Below, in pieces: positions 1-7,772 of a stretch of DNA of 20,071 nucleotides (positions are counted from its first letter, which is position 1; each line of letters begins with the position of its first letter). A program made the position numbers and the translations under genes. Below the pieces are notes generated by a model, which was not told the DNA's origin, did not search any database, and worked only from the letters and a program-made list of their open reading frames with translations. Source of the DNA: CAZWSC01 sp964636385 (GTDB taxonomy: Bacteria; Eisenbacteria; RBG-16-71-46; CAIMUX01); assembly GCA_964636385.1 (NCBI GenBank), contig CAZWSC010000017.1, forward strand, positions 1 through 20,071, in the 5' to 3' direction.

Positions 1-25
1 CAGCCCGTTGAGGCGCAAGGGGCGT

Positions 26-148
26 ATGACACCAGCGCAGAAGAAGAAGCGGGCCCAACTGGAGAAGCAGTATGGCCGGCCGGACCCCAGGGCAGTGGAG
101 CGCGACATGGTGTATCTGGTCGAGCATCGGTGTAAGTATGCCAGGTGA
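26..148 (+). CDS. Possible small basic protein, or the tail of a gene entering from the left
   Basis: A 40-residue reading frame starts at ATG 26 with a purine-rich stretch (aggcgcaagggg) just upstream, and ends at TGA 146-148. It begins MTPAQKKKRAQLEKQ and is rich in Lys, Arg and Glu, with one Cys near the end. The same frame is open to the window edge (from base 2), so this could equally be the C-terminus of a longer gene. I do not recognise a family. The composition looks more protein-like than random, but length and position make the call weak. After the stop the same frame is open again to 254-256. Confidence 0.25.
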   Translation: MTPAQKKKRAQLEKQYGRPDPRAVERDMVYLVEHRCKYAR

Positions 149-380
149 AGGGGGTTGGGGGTGTCGGATGACGTCCTGGCGGATGCTTTGTGTCAGTGCT
201 TCTGCCGGACGATCGGGGCTGAGAGGAGGGTGTGGCATGAGATAGGGGCAGCGTGATCGGAGGTCCGGCATGTTCCGGACGGGAGAAGTACGGGGTTCGG
301 ATGCCGCTCAGGCCCCCCGCGGTGGAAGCTTCCCCAGGCCACAGATGCAGTTCTGGGTCCAGAAGGAAAGGGTCGCTGGC
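149..380. other. Region without a convincing gene, upstream of the channel gene
   Basis: A GTG-initiated 31-codon frame (161-256) in the same frame as the preceding small ORF reads SDDVLADALCQCFC and onward. It has a G-rich stretch upstream, but nothing supports it beyond being open. The only other structure is a short hairpin at 263-280. The channel frame could be extended back to ATG 270, but that start lies inside the hairpin and the added residues do not look like an MscS N-terminus. No clear sigma-70 promoter was seen. Confidence 0.3.
263..280 (+). repeat. Short hairpin upstream of the MscS-type gene
   Basis: GTCCGG (263-268) is complementary to CCGGAC (275-280) across a 6-base loop. 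There is no T-run, so it is not a standard intrinsic terminator. It sits about 100 bases before the chosen channel start and could be a leader structure or chance in GC-rich DNA. Confidence 0.3.
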
Positions 381-902
381 ATGAGCATGAACTACTTCCT
401 GACGGTCATCCTGCCGTCGATCGCAGCCATCGTGTTCGCGATCGTCGCCCACAGGATCCTGTACAGACTGATCGACCGCTACGGGCGCAGAAGGGGTCTT
501 CCGCCAACGCATGCGTTTCTCATGAGGACCGTGATCAAGTGGTCGGTCGTGGCTGTTGTCATACTGATGATCGCCACGATCTTCGGGATAGGCGTCGACA
601 ATCTCTGGGCCACCCTGACCGCCATCGCAGCCATGGTGATCATCGGATTCTTCGCCATGTGGAGCGTGCTGTCCAATGTGCTGGCAGCAATGGTCATCCT
701 TGTCGCCAGGCCGTTCTGCATTGGGGACCGCGTCACCATCCTCCCGGAAAACATCTCGGGGGAAGCCATAGACATCAACCTCCTGTACAGTAAACTCCGT
801 ACGAAGGAGGGCGAAATCGTCACTGTGCCGAACATCACCTTTCTGACGAAGTTCGTGTCCGTGGCCCACGGGGGCAGCAGGGAGATCAGTCCAATGATCT
901 GA
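381..902 (+). CDS. Short MscS-family mechanosensitive channel protein
   Basis: The 173-residue protein starts at ATG 381, where agaaggaaagg gives a ribosome site about 9 bases upstream. Hydrophobic segments lie near residues 4-27, 48-70 and 75-105. The third runs into the family signature: SN followed by LAAMVILVARPFCIGDRVTI, then an EAIDINLLYSKLRTKEGEIV beta-domain stretch and TVPN. Family members form oligomeric channels in the inner membrane that open under tension to release osmolytes. The protein stops about 20 residues after PN, so the usual C-terminal alpha/beta vestibule domain is missing. It is therefore shorter than typical MscS (about 280 residues). Its last 17 bases overlap the end of the convergent gltX. 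It may be a minimal channel or a truncated gene; family membership is fairly sure, activity is not. Confidence 0.8.
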   Translation: MSMNYFLTVILPSIAAIVFAIVAHRILYRLIDRYGRRRGLPPTHAFLMRTVIKWSVVAVVILMIATIFGIGVDNLWATLTAIAAMVIIGFFAMWSVLSNVLAAMVILVARPFCIGDRVTILPENISGEAIDINLLYSKLRTKEGEIVTVPNITFLTKFVSVAHGGSREISPMI

Positions 903-2331
903 TGGCGGCCTCCACCCGGCGGATCACGGTATCCCGTCCAAGAGCTTCAAGCAGGTCATACAGGCCGGGGCCCTTGCCGATTCCGGTACAGGCAAGACGC
1001 AGGGGATGGATGAGATCGCCGGCCTTCCGGCCGCGCGACTCCGCGAACGCTTCCAGCCGCCCCTTCAGAGCATCCGCAGAGAAGGGATTCACGGACGCCA
1101 GCTCGGGCAGAAACCCGCTCAGCAGACCTGCGCTCTCCTCCTTCCAACGCTTGCGCACCGTATCGGGATCGTACACTGCCGGATCAACGAACAGCCAGGA
1201 AGCGAGCACCGGATACTCCCGCACGAAGGCAAGCCGGTCCTGCATCAGCTTCACTGCGAGGGCGAGATACTCGTCCGTGAACCCGGTCCATCCTCTTTCA
1301 TCGAGAAGCGGCCGCAACTGCGCGACCACCTCCCCCACAGGACGCATCCTCAGATACTCCTGATTGAACCACCGCAGCTTCTCGATGTTGAACACGGCCC
1401 CTGACTTCCCGACCCGGTCCAGCGAGAAGGCCTCAACCAGCCCGTCCAGCGGAAACAGTTCCCGGTCATCTCCCGGATTCCACCCCAGGAAGGCCACGAA
1501 GTTGATGAGAGCCTCGGGAAAGTAGTCCTGCCGGCGGTAGTCCTCGACGGCGACATCCCCCTGCCTCTTGCTCAGCTTCGACTTGTCCGGGTTCAGAAGA
1601 AGAGGCAGATGGGCGAATCGGGGCGGTTCATAGCCCAGGAACCGATACAGCAGAACATGCTTCGGGGTGCTGGAAAGCCACTCCTCTCCCCGGATTACGT
1701 GGGTTATCCCCATCTCGTGATCGTCGACGACGTTTGCGAGATGATACGTAGGAAAGCCATCCGACTTCACAAGCACCTGGTCGTCCAGCCGTAAGGAGGC
1801 TATCTGTACGCGGCCGCGCACCAGGTCTTCAATCCCGATCGTCTCATCCGCCGGCACGAGCATGCGTACTACATGGGGCATGCCGTCACCAAGGCGCGAT
1901 TCGACCTCCGCCTTCCGAAGCGCGAGACAGCTACGGTCGTACTTCGGATCACGCTTGTCCGCGATCTGCCCCCGGCGCATTTCATCCAGCCGGTCCGGGG
2001 TGCAGAAGCAGCGGTAGGCGTGTCCTTCGCGAACGAGCCTGTCGGCAGCCTCCCTGTAGAGCCCGATGCGCCGCGACTGGTAGTAGGGCTCGTGCGGCCC
2101 CCCGACACCCGGCCCTTCGTCGTAGTCAAGGCCGGTCCAGCGCAGCGACTCGATCAGCTGCTCAACAGCCCCGGGGACATACCTGCTCTGGTCGGTATCC
2201 TCTATGCGCAGGACGAACTTCCCGCCCCATTTCCTGGCGAACAGGTAGTTATACAGGGCCGTCCTGAGTCCCCCGACGTGAAGGTGGCCGGTGGGACTCG
2301 GGGCGAAGCGTACCCTTACCTCGTCAGACAT
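886..2331 (-). CDS. gltX: Glutamyl-tRNA synthetase
   Basis: This class I aminoacyl-tRNA synthetase charges tRNA-Glu (or, if non-discriminating, also tRNA-Gln) with glutamate in the cytoplasm. The 481-residue length is normal. The N-terminus RVRFAPSPTGHLHVGG carries the HIGH-type ATP motif (HLHVG, residues 16-20) and KLSKR (252-256) is the KMSKS motif. A zinc-type pattern is visible as C108-x-C110 and Y131-x3-C135. The helical anticodon-binding part follows to the end. I chose start 2331 because AGGAGG lies 6 bases upstream of its ATG on the minus strand; a frame extension to 2379 lacks such a site. The gene lies 53 bp after the TPR-peptidase gene on the same strand, probably one transcript. 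Specificity for Glu only cannot be judged by eye. Confidence 0.97.
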   Translation of the reverse strand: MSDEVRVRFAPSPTGHLHVGGLRTALYNYLFARKWGGKFVLRIEDTDQSRYVPGAVEQLIESLRWTGLDYDEGPGVGGPHEPYYQSRRIGLYREAADRLVREGHAYRCFCTPDRLDEMRRGQIADKRDPKYDRSCLALRKAEVESRLGDGMPHVVRMLVPADETIGIEDLVRGRVQIASLRLDDQVLVKSDGFPTYHLANVVDDHEMGITHVIRGEEWLSSTPKHVLLYRFLGYEPPRFAHLPLLLNPDKSKLSKRQGDVAVEDYRRQDYFPEALINFVAFLGWNPGDDRELFPLDGLVEAFSLDRVGKSGAVFNIEKLRWFNQEYLRMRPVGEVVAQLRPLLDERGWTGFTDEYLALAVKLMQDRLAFVREYPVLASWLFVDPAVYDPDTVRKRWKEESAGLLSGFLPELASVNPFSADALKGRLEAFAESRGRKAGDLIHPLRLACTGIGKGPGLYDLLEALGRDTVIRRVEAAIRSLD

Positions 2332-2384
2332 GAAACCTCCTGACCGGGCGCCGGTCATTGCGCCGGATGGCCATGACACCCGGA

Positions 2385-3230
2385 CTACTCCAGCCCACGG
2401 TCCTCCAGGTCCTCATCAGTCAACCCCAGGTAGTGCCCAAGCTCGTGGTAGAGCGTGAGCCGGATCTCGTTGATCAACTCCTCCCGGGTCTGACATATCC
2501 GCTCCAGGTTCCGCTGGTAGATGAAGATCGTCGGAGGCGTGCTCACCGACTCATACACACTCCGCTCCCGCAGGCTGGGGCCCATGTACAGCCCGAGAAC
2601 AACGGGGGTTATGGGGTCGTCTCCCCCTTCGGCCCTCAGCATCTCGAGCGACGGGAGATCCTCGATTACGACCGGGATCCTCTGAAGATGGTTCTGAAGG
2701 TCGGGGGGAAGGTGTTCGGCGGCCTCCTCAACAACCTTTCCGAACGATCTTCGCCTCATACGCACTGGAAGAGGATAACCCTCCTGGTCGAGCTGATTGG
2801 CGCGCTCGTACTGCTTCTCCGCCTCTTCGTACTCCCCCTGGAACTCCAGGCACTGGGCCAGGCCGTGTCGGGGAGGAGCGTATTGGGGCTCTGCCCGCAT
2901 GACTTCACGGAAGACAGCCTGCGCCTCCTCCACGTAGAGATTCTCGAACAGGGCGGATCCCAGGTAGAAGTGGTGGAAGACCGGATCCTCCACCAGCCAC
3001 TCGCAGGCCCGCAGATGGTCCAGTGCATCTCCGGGCACTCCTGATTCGAGCAGGGCGGCACCCAGGAGAAAGCGCACCTCGGCGTGGCCGTCGCTCTCAT
3101 CCATCATTGCCTCGGCCTCAAGGCCGGCCGTTTCCGGATCGCCGTTCTCCATCGCCTCCCAGGCGCGGTTCAGGCGCTCCCTCTGTTCCCGGGTCAGGCC
3201 TTTCCCCGGGCCGCCTTCTCGAGGCTGCAT
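2385..3230 (-). CDS. TPR protein fused to a zincin-like metallopeptidase domain
   Basis: The 281-residue protein has two parts. Residues about 20-150 are helical TPR-like repeats (for example GEYEEAEKQYERANQLD). Residues about 160-281 match the zincin-like family (PF06262 type), with LYMGPSLRERSVYES, then PPTIFIYQRNLER, ending in YHELGHYLGLTDEDLE. The zinc motif is H262-E263-x2-H266, with G269 and D272 giving HExxHxxGxxD. There is no signal peptide or membrane segment, so it should be cytoplasmic. Start 3230 is preceded by GAGAGGGG about 5 bases upstream; the longer frame to 3362 lacks this and begins with low-quality sequence. The substrate is unknown. Most relatives are the peptidase domain alone (about 120 residues), so the TPR fusion suggests a partner-docking role. 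It is the first gene of a pair with gltX. Confidence 0.85.
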   Translation of the reverse strand: MQPREGGPGKGLTREQRERLNRAWEAMENGDPETAGLEAEAMMDESDGHAEVRFLLGAALLESGVPGDALDHLRACEWLVEDPVFHHFYLGSALFENLYVEEAQAVFREVMRAEPQYAPPRHGLAQCLEFQGEYEEAEKQYERANQLDQEGYPLPVRMRRRSFGKVVEEAAEHLPPDLQNHLQRIPVVIEDLPSLEMLRAEGGDDPITPVVLGLYMGPSLRERSVYESVSTPPTIFIYQRNLERICQTREELINEIRLTLYHELGHYLGLTDEDLEDRGLE

Positions 3231-3472
3231 TGGACCCCTCTCTCCGGTAAGATCCTGCCGGCCCGACCGGACGCGGATCCCATTCCATGGGCCGGGTCCC
3301 GACCGGCCCGACTCTTCCTGTCGGTGTAGAATAGAGCATCGGGCAGGTTTTCGTCCCAACAATCACGCAGTCCGCATCCACTCTCACGGATGACAACAGC
3401 TGGCGGTCCGGGGGCGTGGGTTGGACGGCGTTGATGACGGCGTATGAGGGGTGTTCCCACCGGGAGGAGCTG
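3231..3472. promoter_or_regulatory. Divergent intergenic region
   Basis: These 242 bases separate two divergent genes and must hold the promoters for both directions unless they lie further in. TAGAAT at 3327-3332 (its complement on the other strand includes TATTCT) is a possible -10 element, but no good -35 box at 16-18 bp was found on either strand, so the exact promoters are not assigned. Confidence 0.3.
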
Positions 3473-4675
3473 ATGGACGGCATCAGGGATGCAGTGCGGA
3501 GGCATGAGAGTGAGATGGTCGCATTCAGGCGGGATCTCCACCAGCATCCGGAAACAGGCTTTCTGGAAGAGCGCACATCCAGGCTGGTGGCGGAGCGTCT
3601 TCGCAGAGGCGGCCTGGAGATACGAGACGGAATTGCGGGCACGGGCCTTCTCGCCCTGTTGAGGTCCGCATCCGGCCCCGAGGCTGCGTCGCGCAGGTCC
3701 ATCTTCTTCCGCGCCGATATGGATGCTCTGCCCATCCAGGAGGAGAACCCTCTCCCATACGCATCGGTCAACCCGGGGGTCATGCATGCCTGCGGCCACG
3801 ACGGCCACACAGCCATTCTGACCGAGACGGCCCTTGTGGCCAGGGAGATGCGCAACAGCCTCCCCGGAGATATCGGCTTCATCTTCCAACCCGCAGAAGA
3901 AGGACCGGGCGGCGCCCTCCCGATGATCCAGGCCGGCGTACTGGACAATCCGCGGCCTGACGCCGTGTTCGGGCTTCATCTGTGGAGCAGCCTGGAGATC
4001 GGCAGGATCGCAGTCACGTCCGGCCCGGCAATGGCCGCTTCCGACGAGTTCCGCCTCGTCGTGACGGGCAGGGGGGGACACGGGGCCATGCCGCACAACG
4101 CGCTCGATGCCGTTGTCGTCGGCGCACACATCATTGTTGCCCTGCAGACAGTCGTATCCCGCAATCTCGATCCGATGAAGACCGGAGTGCTTACACTGGG
4201 CACCTTCAGCGCAGGCTCGAACTTCAACATCATCGCCGAGAAGGCCGAGCTCACCGGGACCATACGCGCGTTCGATCCGCAGATCAGGGAGATGATCCTC
4301 CGAAGGCTCAGGGAGGTCGCGGAGGGGACGGCGCAATCGCTCGGAGCCGGGTGCGAGGTCACGATCATGCCGATCTACCCCGCCACCGTGAACGACCCCG
4401 GGATGTCCGACTTCGCCGCCGATGTTGCTGCCGGCCTGGTGGGCCGCGAAAACGTGGTCCGGGACATGGTGCTGATGGGATCGGAGGATATGACCTACTT
4501 CCTGCAGGAGATCCCCGGGTGCTACATCTTCCTCGGTGCCGGGAATGCCGGGAAGGGCTGCAACCTGCCGCACCACAATCCCAGATTCGACTTCGACGAA
4601 GATGCCATGGCCATCGGATGCGAGCTATTCCTGAGGATTGCGGAGGAGTACTTCGGGCGGTTTCGGGAGGCGTGA
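3473..4675 (+). CDS. M20-family amidohydrolase (hippurate / N-acyl-amino-acid hydrolase type)
   Basis: The 400-residue protein belongs to the M20D group, zinc or manganese hydrolases that split N-acyl amino acids such as hippurate, N-acetyl amino acids or IAA conjugates. Seen in sequence: FRRDLHQHPE near residue 18, RADMDALPIQE near 80, the metal motif HACGHDGHTA (C107, H109), the catalytic Glu pair in QPAEEGPGGA (E142-E143), GLHLW and the late HHNPRFDF. A dimerisation domain sits roughly at residues 185-300. The start at 3473 follows GGGAGGAG by a few bases; upstream GTG 3416 and ATG 3434 have no such site. There is no signal peptide, so it is cytoplasmic. Downstream it converges on the archease gene. 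Class is secure; the substrate cannot be deduced. Confidence 0.92.
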   Translation: MDGIRDAVRRHESEMVAFRRDLHQHPETGFLEERTSRLVAERLRRGGLEIRDGIAGTGLLALLRSASGPEAASRRSIFFRADMDALPIQEENPLPYASVNPGVMHACGHDGHTAILTETALVAREMRNSLPGDIGFIFQPAEEGPGGALPMIQAGVLDNPRPDAVFGLHLWSSLEIGRIAVTSGPAMAASDEFRLVVTGRGGHGAMPHNALDAVVVGAHIIVALQTVVSRNLDPMKTGVLTLGTFSAGSNFNIIAEKAELTGTIRAFDPQIREMILRRLREVAEGTAQSLGAGCEVTIMPIYPATVNDPGMSDFAADVAAGLVGRENVVRDMVLMGSEDMTYFLQEIPGCYIFLGAGNAGKGCNLPHHNPRFDFDEDAMAIGCELFLRIAEEYFGRFREA

Positions 4676-4682
4676 TCATCAG

Positions 4683-4719
4683 GTTGGCGGCCCCGCCTTC
4701 CCCGGACGCGGCTGCCAAC
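4683..4719. terminator. Inverted repeat between convergent genes, possible bidirectional terminator
   Basis: GTTGGCGGCC (4683-4692) pairs with GGCTGCCAAC (4710-4719), 10 positions with one G-U pair, around a 17-base loop. It fills the 53-bp gap between the amidohydrolase stop and the end of the opposing archease gene, where a shared terminator is expected. No T-run follows on either strand, so efficiency is uncertain. Confidence 0.45.
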
Positions 4720-4728
4720 GCACAAGCC

Positions 4729-5190
4729 TCATGTGTCCAGCACAACCGTGACCTCCAGGATCCTGCCCCATGGGGAATCGGTCTCGCGGATCCGGAGGTC
4801 GTGGTACGTGGCAGCCTTGATCTCCGCCTGCAGCTTATGGCGGCCGGGATCGAGCCGCTCGCCGACGCACACGGCGTGCAGGCTCTGAGGTGTGATCATC
4901 TCCATCCGGAAGTCGGCATGGATCTCGCGCCGACCTTCCAGCAGGTAGAGGATCTCCTGAAGCCATGTGACGAGCAGCTCTTCAGCATCCGAGGCGCCCA
5001 GCTCGATCAGTCGCTCCATGCTCCGGCGGACAGTGGCGCGGTCAACCAGGAGGGATGCGAGACCCTCCGCGGCGTTGACGAACAGCTCCCCGAGATCCCG
5101 CCCGCGGACGCGCAGGGCAAGATCAGCGGTGTGATCGACCTGCTCGAAGGGCGGAAAGGAACCTTCCGCCTGCATCCCATCTGCCGTCAT
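4729..5190 (-). CDS. Archease
   Basis: The 153-residue protein matches archease, the small metal-binding cofactor that lets the RNA ligase RtcB turn over in tRNA splicing or RNA repair. The diagnostic start is VDHTADLALRVRGRDLGELF (residues about 18-37), followed by NAAEGLASLLVD, EELLVTWLQEILYLLE, EIKAATYHDL and the C-terminal VVLDT. Length is typical (about 140-150). The ATG at 5190 has GGAG about 8 bases upstream (ggagagcggcag); an internal Met at residue 6 is possible. It is cytoplasmic. No rtcB lies in the window, so the partner must be elsewhere if present. It is a single minus-strand gene, divergent from the exported-protein/Omp85 pair. Confidence 0.93.
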   Translation of the reverse strand: MTADGMQAEGSFPPFEQVDHTADLALRVRGRDLGELFVNAAEGLASLLVDRATVRRSMERLIELGASDAEELLVTWLQEILYLLEGRREIHADFRMEMITPQSLHAVCVGERLDPGRHKLQAEIKAATYHDLRIRETDSPWGRILEVTVVLDT

Positions 5191-5218
5191 CTGCCGCTCT
5201 CCTGGATGCTGAGCACTA

Positions 5219-5242
5219 CACGGGCCACTCGGGAAACCCGTG
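5219..5242. repeat. Inverted repeat upstream of the archease gene
   Basis: CACGGG (5219-5224) is repeated inverted as CCCGTG (5237-5242). A second, alternative small palindrome, CGGG-AAA-CCCG (5230-5240), lies in the same stretch. It is about 30-50 bases upstream of the archease start, where an operator or leader hairpin could sit. No regulator is implied by the sequence. Confidence 0.25.
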
Positions 5243-5312
5243 ACCTGGCGCTGCCCGGCGGAGGTGGATCAACGCACGGCCCGCCGGCCGGAGCATGCCG
5301 TCAGCCGATCCC

Positions 5313-5342
5313 TCGATATGCACCCGCGGTTCACCGTATACT
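5313..5342 (+). promoter_or_regulatory. Possible sigma-70-type promoter for the exported protein/Omp85 pair
   Basis: TATACT (5337-5342) is a 5-of-6 match to a -10 box. With an 18-bp spacer the -35 position holds TCGATA (5313-5318), a 4-of-6 match. Transcription would begin near 5349, giving a leader of about 50 bases to the chosen start at 5402. Single-site matches like this are common by chance. Confidence 0.3.
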
Positions 5343-5401
5343 CCGGGGTGATGAGCGTCCAGATATCATACCGGACAGCACCCGGATTGATCGCACGGAT
5401 C

Positions 5402-5911
5402 ATGCCGCCCCGAAGCCTTTCATGGCGCACCTGCATGCGGGCCGCCCTCCTTCTCCTGCCTGTCACATTCCATCCGGGAGTCGCCGCTGGAGAAGCGACA
5501 GAAGAAGCGGGACATGGCGGGTGGCAAGTTGCCGAAGCGGAATCTCTCAGCAGCCTGAAAACCGGATGGCACACCCCCGATGAGATCCTTCTTGCGCCAT
5601 CGCCCACTGCAATCGGCACGTTCGAGCATCTCGCGGCCAGGTTCTCTTCCGAACGGATCCTGGGCGGTGCGGAGAAGAAGGCGGCACAGTGGCTTCAGGT
5701 GGACGAGGTCGATCTTGATGGAAGTGGTGTACGGCTGCGAAAGGAGTACGGCGACCGGTTCGAAGTAACCACCTTCACTGGAATCGGTGCCTGGGCGGAG
5801 AGCGTCGTTCTGGCCGACTACCGCCTGTACGGGGGCTGGTTCCTGCGATCTGAAACCAGGGAGCGCGGCGAGTCCTACCTGGAGATCCGCCGTGTCTTCA
5901 TGCTCCGATGA
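5402..5911 (+). CDS. Small exported protein of unknown function, coupled to the Omp85 gene
   Basis: I do not recognise a family. The 169-residue product begins with a basic stretch and a hydrophobic core (MRAALLLLPVTF from the second Met) and a plausible signal-peptidase site near VAAGEA, so it is probably periplasmic. The mature part (about 140 residues) has an aromatic, beta-like C-terminal half including WFLRSETRERGESYLEIRR. The start is uncertain: ATG 5351, 5402 and 5435 are all in frame, none with a strong ribosome site; 5402 gives the most normal signal peptide. Its TGA overlaps the ATG of the Omp85 gene (ATGA at 5908-5911), indicating coupled translation and probably linked function at the outer membrane. 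It contains no lipobox, so it is not an obvious lipoprotein. Confidence 0.7.
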   Translation: MPPRSLSWRTCMRAALLLLPVTFHPGVAAGEATEEAGHGGWQVAEAESLSSLKTGWHTPDEILLAPSPTAIGTFEHLAARFSSERILGGAEKKAAQWLQVDEVDLDGSGVRLRKEYGDRFEVTTFTGIGAWAESVVLADYRLYGGWFLRSETRERGESYLEIRRVFMLR

Positions 5912-7707
5912 GACTCGCCGGAGCACGGTGGCTGTTATCCGTCGGGATGGCCGCGCTCTCCCTGCCTGCATTTCCGTGCCAGGCGGAAGGTGACGCACAC
6001 ACACATCGGACTGTCGCCCGAATCCGCTTCGAGGGAAACCGGTCCTTTACCGACCGGCAGCTCCTGGAATGGATGCACCTGCAACCTCCCCGCCTGTTAC
6101 GCAGCGAGCGTTTCACAACACAGATCCTGAAGGAAGACCTGGACAGTCTCACACGCTTCTACAGAAGCGAGGGCTTCCTTCTTGCCAGTGTCGAAGGAGG
6201 TGTCGACCCCGACGTGACGGATGAGAAGGGCATACAGATACTGATACGCGTGCGGGAGGGACCGAGGTGGACCGTCTCGGAACTGCACCTGATTACCGCA
6301 TCGGCAATGGACAGGAGCGCGATCGACTCGCTGTCAGCCGTAATCCGTCTCCGTCCCCCGTCTCCCTACCGCATCAGGGAACTGTTGGCGGACAGGGAGA
6401 GGCTGTACGAGGCATTGGCCGGAATGGGATACCTTGACGCCTCGGTCCAGGTCGACGTCAGGCTCCGCCACGGAAGCAGGCTCGCGGCACTCCGGCACAG
6501 GATTGTCGCCGGAGATCGGGCGCGCCTGCGCGGGATCGAGATCCGCGGGTTGCAGAAGACACGGCGATTCGTGGTCGAGCGGGAGATCATCCTGCTCCCC
6601 GGCCATACGCTGCGGCCAAGGGACGTAGGCGCGATACGCGCGTCACTCCTGCGCACCGGACTGTTCAGGACTGTTCGCGTGGTTCCCGATCCGACCGACC
6701 AGGGAAGCCGCGAGAAGAACCTCCTGATAGAGCTCGAGGAGACCCCGTCCGGTACGGCGGGCCTTGGCCTGGGATACGGCAGCCTCGACCGCATGCGCAC
6801 GCACGTATCCCTGGACCAGAGGAACCTGGGAGGGCGGGGCATCCGTGCCGGCCTGCGCGGTGTCGTCGGGGAGAAAAGGCGCATTGTGGAGGGCGAACTG
6901 AGCACTCCCTGGACACTCGGGCGCAGGCTCGTCACGCAGATCAACTCGGCATATGAGTATCACAGGCCGAGGTCATACACGGCCGAGCGGATACGGGGCG
7001 CACTTGCACTCAAACGCCCGATCGGCTTCTTCTGGAGCGTCAACCTCGGATACCAGGCAGAGCGGGTCGTTCTTCTGAAGACGCATGCGATCGGCTACGG
7101 CCCGGAAGCAGTACGGCTGGGCACGCTGGCTGCGGGCGCGTCGAGGGACACACGTGATGACCTGGACCAGCCGTCTGCCGGAGGCTATCTGCGGGTGACA
7201 CAGGCCTGGACAGCGCCGTGGCTCGGATCCCAGTATCACTATGGCACATCCGAGGCCAGCCGCCTGCGGTTTCGCTCAATCGGCCGGGTGACAATGGCAA
7301 GCCGTCTGGAAGCGGGCTGGATCCAGTCCCAGGCGTCCGGGCGGGGCGTCCCGCTCAGCCAACGCTTCTTTGGGGGCGGGTTTCGCACTCTGCGAGGATT
7401 CCCGGAGGATAACGTCGGCCCCCTGGATGAAGCCGGTCACCCGGTGGGCGGCAAGGTCAGGCTTCTGGGATCGCTGGAGGTCCGATTCCCCCTCTACGGG
7501 AGAGTCACATCCGCAATCTACCTTGACGCCGGCCAGGTGGTCGACAGCATCGACCAGGTTGCCGTGTCCGGGATTTCCGCGGGCGCCGGAGCCGGATTGC
7601 GGTTACGATCACCGGTTGGACGCCTCAGGGCCGACATTGCATTCCCGCTGACCACTGGATTCGCGGAAGGGCCGCAGTTGTACATTGGCACAGGTGCGGC
7701 GTTCTGA
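5908..7707 (+). CDS. Omp85-superfamily outer-membrane protein with three POTRA domains (TamA/BamA-like)
   Basis: The 599-residue protein has a signal peptide (cleavage likely after CQA, residue 26). Three POTRA-like beta-alpha-alpha-beta-beta units follow: residues about 36-117 (opening VARIRFEGNRSFTDRQLLEW), 120-203 and 205-278 (LRGIEIRGLQKTRRFVVERE). A 16-strand-type barrel runs from about 281 to the end. The barrel has the family L6 motif, R496-G497-F498 in FRTLRGFPEDNVGP, the late GLRLRSPVGRLRADIAFPL and a C-terminal Phe. Three POTRAs and the length match TamA-type proteins better than five-POTRA BamA. Such proteins insert or move proteins across the outer membrane. Translation is probably coupled to the small exported protein upstream, as no separate ribosome site is seen. 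Subfamily and client are inferred only. Confidence 0.9.
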   Translation: MRLAGARWLLSVGMAALSLPAFPCQAEGDAHTHRTVARIRFEGNRSFTDRQLLEWMHLQPPRLLRSERFTTQILKEDLDSLTRFYRSEGFLLASVEGGVDPDVTDEKGIQILIRVREGPRWTVSELHLITASAMDRSAIDSLSAVIRLRPPSPYRIRELLADRERLYEALAGMGYLDASVQVDVRLRHGSRLAALRHRIVAGDRARLRGIEIRGLQKTRRFVVEREIILLPGHTLRPRDVGAIRASLLRTGLFRTVRVVPDPTDQGSREKNLLIELEETPSGTAGLGLGYGSLDRMRTHVSLDQRNLGGRGIRAGLRGVVGEKRRIVEGELSTPWTLGRRLVTQINSAYEYHRPRSYTAERIRGALALKRPIGFFWSVNLGYQAERVVLLKTHAIGYGPEAVRLGTLAAGASRDTRDDLDQPSAGGYLRVTQAWTAPWLGSQYHYGTSEASRLRFRSIGRVTMASRLEAGWIQSQASGRGVPLSQRFFGGGFRTLRGFPEDNVGPLDEAGHPVGGKVRLLGSLEVRFPLYGRVTSAIYLDAGQVVDSIDQVAVSGISAGAGAGLRLRSPVGRLRADIAFPLTTGFAEGPQLYIGTGAAF

Positions 7708-7772
7708 CACCGGATCATGAACAACCCGGACTGGCCGGAGCGGCTCAGCGACACGTAAATGGAGTACTTCAC

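Noticed and set aside
3304..3332. Promoter at TAGAAT 3327-3332 for the amidohydrolase
   Set aside because: No acceptable -35 box at 16-18 bp on either strand; left as part of the divergent region only.
3194..4576. Long minus-strand frame (460 codons) opposite the amidohydrolase
   Set aside because: Antisense shadow caused by high-GC codon use; no start signal and no recognisable motifs.
5240..5401. Upstream extension of the small exported protein
   Set aside because: It would place 50 or so polar residues ahead of the signal peptide and overlap the likely promoter; a later start is more sensible.
3982..5583. Very long plus-strand frame (533 codons) across the amidohydrolase and archease genes
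   Set aside because: It is the off-frame shadow of two well-supported genes on opposite strands; the translation is Arg/His/Pro-rich without motifs.
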